Source: Paenibacillus solani
Lineage (GTDB): Bacteria; Bacillota; Bacilli; Paenibacillales; Paenibacillaceae
NCBI RefSeq assembly: GCF_001277345.1
Contig: NZ_LIUT01000001.1
Span: 1,365,459 to 1,429,458, forward strand
Reading direction: 5' to 3'
DNA: 64,000 nt
Below the pieces are notes generated by a model. That model ran no database searches. It worked only from the letters and a program-made list of their open reading frames with translations, and was not told where the DNA came from. Within the stretch, counting starts at the first letter, position 1. Each line of letters starts with the position of its first letter. Shown here in pieces: positions 60,129-64,000 of the stretch. A program made the translations under genes and the position numbers.

Positions 60129-63100
60129 ATGACATTGAAGCTGATTACTGAACAAGAAATCGGATATAACATGACAGAACTAACCGACGTTCGCGATCGA
60201 TTCTTGACGTGGAATGATGAATCCTCCTCCGCGTTGGCGGAGGATTTAATACGCAAGGGGACGGGCGGCGAGCTTACGCTCGCTTTCTGCGGTCACTTTT
60301 CCGCAGGCAAATCAAGTATGATCAATGCACTCTGTGGTAAAAAGGTGCTGCCCTCGGGGCCTGTGCCTACGAGTGCGAATGTAGTTACAATCCGCAGCGG
60401 CGAGCCGCGGGCGCTGATACACCGGTCGGCAGCCGAACACGGCGGTCCGTTAACCGTGACGATCGACCAGTTGTCGGAATATTGCAAGGAAGGCCGCGAG
60501 TATTCGGCGATTGAAGTGTGGGATGATGTTCCTTTGCTTGGCGAGGACGGCGTGTTGATGGATACTCCCGGGGTTGATTCCACCGATGACGGGCACCGGC
60601 TTGCCACGCATTCTGCATTGCATATGGCTGATATTGTTTTTTATGTCATGGATTATAACCATGTGCAGTCGGAGAGCAATTTAATGTTTGCCAAGAGTTT
60701 GTCGGATTGGGGGAAACCGCTCTATCTGATCGTAAATCAGATCGATAAACACCGGGATGGCGAGCTATCACTGACTTCTTATTTGAACGATATCAAGAAG
60801 GCATTCGCCCAATGGAAAATAACGTATAAGGGATTGCTGTGCACTTCGCTTAAAGTACAGGATCATCCGTATAATCAATGGGAAACGCTGAAGTCTCTAA
60901 TTGGTGAACTGATATCTCGCAAGGAACCTTTGCTGCGCTACAGCGTATCCTGCTCCATCCGTCATGCTGTCGATCAGCATGTGGAGGCTTATACCCGCAG
61001 CCATCTGGAAGAAAAGGAACGGCTGCTTACGGAAATGGGCGGAGAAGAAGCTGCAGCTGCGTTGAAAGCGCGCATGCAGGAGCTGGATGCGGAGAAGAAA
61101 TCGGCCCAGCTGTTGCCCGAATCCGTTCGTGCAGAGCTCCGCAAAGAAGCGGATGCACTTTTGGCAAATGCCAATTTGACCCCTGCCGATGTACGGGATT
61201 TAAGTCTGTCCTTCCTTGAAAGTCGTAAGAGCAGGTTCAAGGTCGGATTCCTGTTCTCAGGCGGTAAGACGGAAGAGGAACGGAAACGTCGTCTGGAGGC
61301 ATTTCATCATCGGTTAGAGGAACAGACGGCTTCGCAGATCGATTGGCATCTGCGTACAGCGTTCCGCCAAATTTTAGAGCAGCATACGGAATGGAGCACA
61401 GAATGGGAGAGTTTGATGGATGCTGAACTCCCAGGTGTTCACGAAGATATGATCACACGGACCGTGAATCCGGAAGCAACGGTATCCGGTGAATATGTAT
61501 TGAACTATAACCGGGAGCTGGCCGAGGAAATCAAGGCCAGCTACCGCCGAGCCGTGCTGGCGCTTGCCGACCGGCTGAAGGAGGTATTGACGGACGCTGC
61601 GCAAGTCCGTCTGCAAGAGCTGGAACGCCAGAGCGCGGAGCTTCTGGCGCAATCCGCGGCTTCCGCCAGCTATGCGGCACTGGAGCAGGCGGAAGCCGCC
61701 CGCGCGGCCGAGCTGGCACAGCTGCTCCCGCCGCGCACCTCCCTCCCTCCGGGTCTCCTGCCGGAGGTGAGGGAGCCGGAAGGGCAGCCTGCGTCAGCGG
61801 CTGCCCTGGGCGGTGCCCCAGCGGCGCAGCCGGGGCACGGGCGCACAGCGCCCCGCCCCGCCGCTGCGCAGGCGGCGGCACCGCAGCGGCGCCAGCGGCT
61901 TGAGGCCGCTGCAGCCGAGCTGCACGCGGCGGCTGCGCTACTGGCGCCGCACCCCGCGCTTGCCTCGGCCGCGCGGGATTTGACCGCCCGCGCGGAGGCG
62001 ATGGCGGGCGGCTCGTTCACACTGGCGCTGTTCGGAGCGTTCAGCGCCGGGAAGTCCTCCTTCGCCAATGGACTTCTTGGCGAGTCAGTCTTACCGGTAT
62101 CTCCGCACCCGACTACGGCAGCGGTGAATCGCATTCTGGCACCGGCTGAAGGGAACAGTCATGGTACCGCAGCCGTGCGCATGAAGAGCCGGGAGATGTG
62201 GTGGGATGATCTTAAATATTCGTTCGGTGTTTTAGGTCTCCAAGAGCCGACCCCCGACCAGTGGCGCAGTGTGGCTGAAGGATTGAATCCGGCCGGCATT
62301 CACCCGGCAGGCCTGCCGCATTACGGCTTCCTTAAAGCCGCTGCTGCCGGCTGGGATGTGATGGAAGCCAAACTCGGTACAACGGAAACTGTACAGCTGG
62401 CGGAATATCGCGGTTATGTAGCTGATGAAACCAAGTCCTGCTTTGTAGACGGGATTGATCTGTATTACAGCTGTCCGATGACAGAGCAAGGAATCGTGCT
62501 GGTCGATACGCCGGGAGCCGATTCCCTGCATGCTCGCCATACTGGCGTAACATTCAACTATATTAAGAATGCCGATGCCATTGTATATGTAACGTATTAT
62601 AACCATGCCTTCTCTAAAGCGGACCGACAATTTCTGTCCCAGCTTGGCCGCGTCAAAGACAGCTTTGCTCTGGATAAAATGTTCTTTGTTGTCAATGCAG
62701 CAGACCTTGCCCAATCCGAAGAGGAGCTGGATGAGGTTGTGAAGCATGTTCGTACCAATCTTACGGCTAGCGGAGTAGGCAGCCCGCACATCTTCCCCGT
62801 CTCCAGTCTTGCGGCCTTAGACAGCAAGCTAAGTGGAGATGAAGAGAACTTGAAAGGATCTGGCTTCTCGGTCTTTGAGGAAGCGCTCAGCCGATTTGCG
62901 GTTGAAGAGCTGCCAAAGCTGTCCCAGCGAGCGGGTTATGATGAAATAACTTCCGTTCGTGATCGTATCAAGTCTTGGGCGGACATGGCCGCCCAGGACG
63001 AGACGACCCGCGCACGCAAGATTGCGGAGCTGGAGGCAGTTCAGGAGCGAGCGCTGTCCCGGCTTGCCGCATTCGGCGAGCTGCAGATGACCCGCGAAAT

Positions 63101-63782
63101 CGCGCAGGAAAGCAGCGAACTGCTCTTTCATGTGCGGCAGCGGCTGGATTATGCTATGACTCGCTTTTTCCAGGAGGCATTCAACCCTTCCGTGCTTAGG
63201 GAAGATGCCGGTCATTTGAAATCGGCCTTCACGGCATGTGGGCGTGATTTGATGCGCACGATGTCCCTGGAGCTCGATCAGGAGTTGTGGGCGACAACGC
63301 TTCGGTTGGAGATGGCAGGACGTCAATTAACGGAAAGCGCAGCATTGAAGGCTGCAGCCGATATCAATGGGATGACCGAGGGTTTATCCTTGGCCCTTCG
63401 TAAGGATAAGGAATGGGCACCGCCCGAGCTGGAAGAAACAGAGCTGCAAATTCAAGGAGATTGGTTATCCTTCTGGTCGACCTTTAAGAACCCGAAGCAT
63501 TTCTTTGAAGGCAGCGGCAGCTCGAAGCTGCGTGAGGCGGCTGAGCCGAAAGTGAAAGAAGCCGTGGCTGACGTGGTCGCTATACGGGAAGGTCAATTGA
63601 CTGAGCATTATGTCAGAATGGCCGAAGGCTCGCTTAAGCACCATGTTTCAGTATTAGAAGAGCAATTGAAGGAATCCATGAGTGCTATTCTCACCTCGCT
63701 AGAGGATGGCCAATCTCCATTCATGTGGAGCAGGCTGGCTGATGATTTGGATCAATTGATTCCTATTGAACAGAAGAAGTAA
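60129..63782 (+). CDS. dynA: Double dynamin-family GTPase, DynA type
   Basis: 1217 residues made of two dynamin-like halves in one chain, as in B. subtilis DynA (YpbR, 1193 aa), a membrane-fusing GTPase for membrane repair and phage or antibiotic stress. Half 1: P-loop GHFSAGKSS (55-63), DTPGVDS, NQIDKH. Half 2: P-loop GAFSAGKSS (near 636), DTPGADS, VNAADLA. Long helical stalks follow each GTPase. The join (about 510-640) is Ala/Pro rich and very GC rich in DNA. AGGAG is six bases before the ATG. Confidence 0.93.
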   Translation: MTLKLITEQEIGYNMTELTDVRDRFLTWNDESSSALAEDLIRKGTGGELTLAFCGHFSAGKSSMINALCGKKVLPSGPVPTSANVVTIRSGEPRALIHRSAAEHGGPLTVTIDQLSEYCKEGREYSAIEVWDDVPLLGEDGVLMDTPGVDSTDDGHRLATHSALHMADIVFYVMDYNHVQSESNLMFAKSLSDWGKPLYLIVNQIDKHRDGELSLTSYLNDIKKAFAQWKITYKGLLCTSLKVQDHPYNQWETLKSLIGELISRKEPLLRYSVSCSIRHAVDQHVEAYTRSHLEEKERLLTEMGGEEAAAALKARMQELDAEKKSAQLLPESVRAELRKEADALLANANLTPADVRDLSLSFLESRKSRFKVGFLFSGGKTEEERKRRLEAFHHRLEEQTASQIDWHLRTAFRQILEQHTEWSTEWESLMDAELPGVHEDMITRTVNPEATVSGEYVLNYNRELAEEIKASYRRAVLALADRLKEVLTDAAQVRLQELERQSAELLAQSAASASYAALEQAEAARAAELAQLLPPRTSLPPGLLPEVREPEGQPASAAALGGAPAAQPGHGRTAPRPAAAQAAAPQRRQRLEAAAAELHAAAALLAPHPALASAARDLTARAEAMAGGSFTLALFGAFSAGKSSFANGLLGESVLPVSPHPTTAAVNRILAPAEGNSHGTAAVRMKSREMWWDDLKYSFGVLGLQEPTPDQWRSVAEGLNPAGIHPAGLPHYGFLKAAAAGWDVMEAKLGTTETVQLAEYRGYVADETKSCFVDGIDLYYSCPMTEQGIVLVDTPGADSLHARHTGVTFNYIKNADAIVYVTYYNHAFSKADRQFLSQLGRVKDSFALDKMFFVVNAADLAQSEEELDEVVKHVRTNLTASGVGSPHIFPVSSLAALDSKLSGDEENLKGSGFSVFEEALSRFAVEELPKLSQRAGYDEITSVRDRIKSWADMAAQDETTRARKIAELEAVQERALSRLAAFGELQMTREIAQESSELLFHVRQRLDYAMTRFFQEAFNPSVLREDAGHLKSAFTACGRDLMRTMSLELDQELWATTLRLEMAGRQLTESAALKAAADINGMTEGLSLALRKDKEWAPPELEETELQIQGDWLSFWSTFKNPKHFFEGSGSSKLREAAEPKVKEAVADVVAIREGQLTEHYVRMAEGSLKHHVSVLEEQLKESMSAILTSLEDGQSPFMWSRLADDLDQLIPIEQKK

Positions 63783-63890
63783 GACTTGCCTACCATGAAG
63801 ATGAAAAATCGTCGATGATAAAATCTCCTGGCAGGATTGTGGAGTGAGCATCCATCGGATTCACTTCTCTATCATCAAATAATAATGAAA

Positions 63891-63926
63891 AAGACGTCCC
63901 ACAGCTGAACATGAGCGGGGCGTCTT
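63891..63926 (+). terminator. Possible terminator after dynA
   Basis: AAGACGTCCC/GGGGCGTCTT stem with one G-U pair and a 16-base loop; the following T-tract is poor (CGTATTATTA). Confidence 0.5.
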
Positions 63927-63935
63927 CGTATTATT

Positions 63936-63969
63936 AGGTCAGCCAGAGATTTCTGGTTGGCCTATTTTT
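63936..63969 (+). terminator. Terminator near the window end
   Basis: AGGTCAGCCAGA/TCTGGTTGGCCT, 12 bp with G-U pairs, followed by ATTTTTA. Together with the stem at 63891 it closes the dynA region. No gene is seen in 63783-64000. Confidence 0.7.
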
Positions 63970-64000
63970 ATAGGCATCTTATGATGGTGGTAGCCGGGAG

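Noticed and set aside
1..64000. CRISPR array, insertion sequence, prophage, tRNA or rRNA genes
   Set aside because: No regularly spaced repeats, transposase, integrase or phage genes were seen, and no tRNA- or rRNA-like sequence was recognised.

Overview
The window looks like chromosomal DNA of a spore-forming Bacillales, most likely Paenibacillus or a close relative. This is inferred from gene content and order, not from a search. Much of the first 28 kb follows the Bacillus subtilis order ypiF-qcrABC-ypjA-ypjB-ypjC(YitT)-ypjD-dapB-mgsA-bshB1-bshA-cca-birA-panBCD-dinG-ypmB-asnS-dnaD. It carries bacillithiol genes, sporulation genes (ypjB, GerM-type lipoproteins) and a large S-layer-homology protein. 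I saw no rRNA, tRNA, insertion sequence, prophage or CRISPR array.

Layout. 1-6.5 kb: regulators and the menaquinol-cytochrome c reductase operon, then ypjA, ypjB and a convergent YitT gene. 6.6-16.3 kb: housekeeping genes for lysine/peptidoglycan precursor (dapB), methylglyoxal (mgsA), bacillithiol (bshB1, bshA), tRNA 3' ends (cca), biotin control (birA) and pantothenate (panBCD, behind a structured leader). 16.4-22 kb: dinG with an intact-looking iron-sulfur helicase core, rex, an MTA/SAH deaminase and a TseB-like protein. 22-28.5 kb: a short membrane FtsH-like protease with a partner protein, then hbd-ackA behind two tandem perfect Spo0A-box-like sequences, then asnS and dnaD. 28.7-39 kb is the most accessory part: two HAD phosphatases, a small ORF plus a CD3324-type regulator, a frameshifted phosphotransferase gene, a CPBP protease, an ECF sigma/anti-sigma/three-repeat membrane protein/46-residue membrane peptide operon, and a MacB-like ABC exporter.

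39.1-47.6 kb holds sulfur and proline metabolism. On the minus strand proB-proA-proC-mtnW-mtnX-mtnB run as one tightly packed unit behind a T-box leader whose specifier reads as a proline codon, so three methionine-salvage genes appear to be controlled by proline-tRNA charging. mtnE and mtnU lie next to it, divergently. 47.7-51.2 kb: a small hydrophilic protein with a sigma-B/F-type promoter and a LysR gene divergent from leuCD. 51.4-58.6 kb is a cell-envelope block: two tandem copies of an amidase/GerMN-lipoprotein pair followed by an SLH-domain protein. 58.7-64 kb: endonuclease III, a small unknown protein and a double dynamin (DynA type) with a very GC-rich insert between its two halves.

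No wholly new defence or mobile system was found. The strongest candidates for new biology are the proline T-box/methionine-salvage operon, the tandem 0A boxes at hbd-ackA, the ECF-sigma membrane operon, the possible leader RNA of mtnU, and the hairpin that covers the ribosome site of the CD3324-type gene.
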